NCBI RefSeq assembly: GCF_030163755.1
Contig: NZ_JASJOE010000008.1
Coordinates: 1-64,000 of the forward strand
Length of the DNA stretch: 64,000 nt
Source: Roseicyclus amphidinii
GTDB taxonomy: Bacteria > Pseudomonadota > Alphaproteobacteria > Rhodobacterales > Rhodobacteraceae
Direction of reading: 5' to 3'
Part shown: one piece after another, positions 63,723 through 64,000 of the stretch
How positions within the stretch are numbered: position 1 is the first letter of the stretch
Layout: each line of letters starts with the position of its first letter
Position numbers and translations under genes: made by a program
The notes under the pieces: model-generated
What the model saw: only the letters and a program-made list of their open reading frames with translations
What the model was told of the DNA's origin: nothing
The model's database searches: none

Positions 63723-64000
63723 GAGAACCCTGTGGGATACGAAAAATAAAAAAACGCGTCGCAGAACACTAGCGATCTTGGGTCTTTGTCCATACGCTCT
63801 ACTAACGGGCAATGCCTTGAGAAATCACGCTAGAGGGCAGAATGACATACCCAAGCTGGATTCTGGAGCGTTCGTTCGGAGGCCTCGGGGCCGCGGTTTC
63901 ACCCACCAGCCGCGAGTCAGATGACAAATGGCCAAAAGGCCCGTCAGCGCCCATGTCTCTAGAGGCGTGCAGAGCAATGATGATGGCGTGTTCTGCCGCC
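63723..64000. other. Unresolved end of the window after the IS110-family element
   Basis: About 280 bp. An A-rich run (63741-63752) lies just past the IS end. From the ATG at 63842 (upstream GAGGG) a plus-strand frame is open to base 64000 (53 codons, MTYPSWILERSFGG). On the minus strand another frame is open from the window edge to a stop near 63803 (about 65 codons ending IQLGYVILPSSVISQGIAR). Only one is likely to be real; I cannot tell which. Neither is recognised. Confidence 0.3.

Larger units (their letters stand above)
56783..64000. mobile_element. Integrative mobilizable element in tRNA-Met (right end outside window)
   Basis: From the tRNA onward the sequence has an integrase facing the tRNA, mobilisation genes (MobC-like, relaxase-like), a candidate oriT palindrome, insertion sequences and reduced GC in several stretches (58.2-59.2 kb, 63.7 kb). 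No type IV secretion or replication gene is visible, so transfer would need a helper. Extends at least 7.2 kb. Confidence 0.8.

Overview
The window is a stretch of high-GC alphaproteobacterial chromosome, most likely a Rhodobacterales (Roseobacter or Rhodobacter type) bacterium. The evidence is the gene content and order: a TIGR02302-type protein beside lysA, rpsO-pnp, rpmI-rplT-pheS-pheT, a Tat-exported PhoX, and De Ley-Doudoroff sugar genes. There is no rRNA and no CRISPR array, and one tRNA gene was found. All assignments were read from the sequence by eye; no database search was possible.

Left part (1-36 kb) is mostly housekeeping. It holds lysine/diaminopimelate synthesis (lysA, dapB), ribosome and tRNA maturation (rbfA, truB, an RluA-type enzyme), rpsO and pnp, an RTX-repeat protein, a low-GC orphan gene, a Tat-exported PhoX with a possible Pho box, an L,D-transpeptidase, a 1-Cys peroxiredoxin, an aldehyde dehydrogenase, pyruvate kinase, L35/L20, PheS and PheT separated by a PemK/MazF-like gene, MscL, an MsrQ-like membrane protein, and alanine dehydrogenase with a divergent Lrp-type regulator.

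Middle part (35.2-46.9 kb) is a galactoside utilisation locus. A MalK-type ATPase and an IclR regulator lie on the minus strand. Divergent from them is an operon of sugar-binding protein, two permeases, GH4 alpha-galactosidase, an SDR dehydrogenase, 2-keto-3-deoxygalactonate kinase, KDPGal aldolase, an SMP-30 lactonase and a GH42 beta-galactosidase, most overlapping by 4 bp. Together they would import galactosides, hydrolyse them and oxidise galactose to pyruvate and glyceraldehyde 3-phosphate. The galactonate dehydratase is not in the window. GAAAC/GTTTC palindromes in the divergent promoter are candidate IclR operators.

Right-middle part (46.9-56.7 kb) is a minus-strand set with no known pathway. 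It contains a THI5/NMT1-like ABC importer, a cytosine-deaminase-like amidohydrolase, a D-lactate/glycolate-oxidase-like FAD enzyme, two tandem flavodoxin-fold quinone reductases, a 2OG-Fe(II) oxygenase of the isopenicillin N synthase type and a soluble chemoreceptor, with a divergent RidA-family gene.

Right end (56.8-64 kb) is foreign DNA in the 3' end of a tRNA-Met gene. It has a tyrosine integrase facing the tRNA, a small conserved partner, a possible DNA-binding protein, a perfect 21-bp inverted repeat, MobC-like and relaxase-like genes, small coiled-coil genes, a head-to-head pair of broken IS256-family transposases, and an apparently intact IS110/IS1111-family element. This looks like an integrative mobilizable element whose far end is outside the window.
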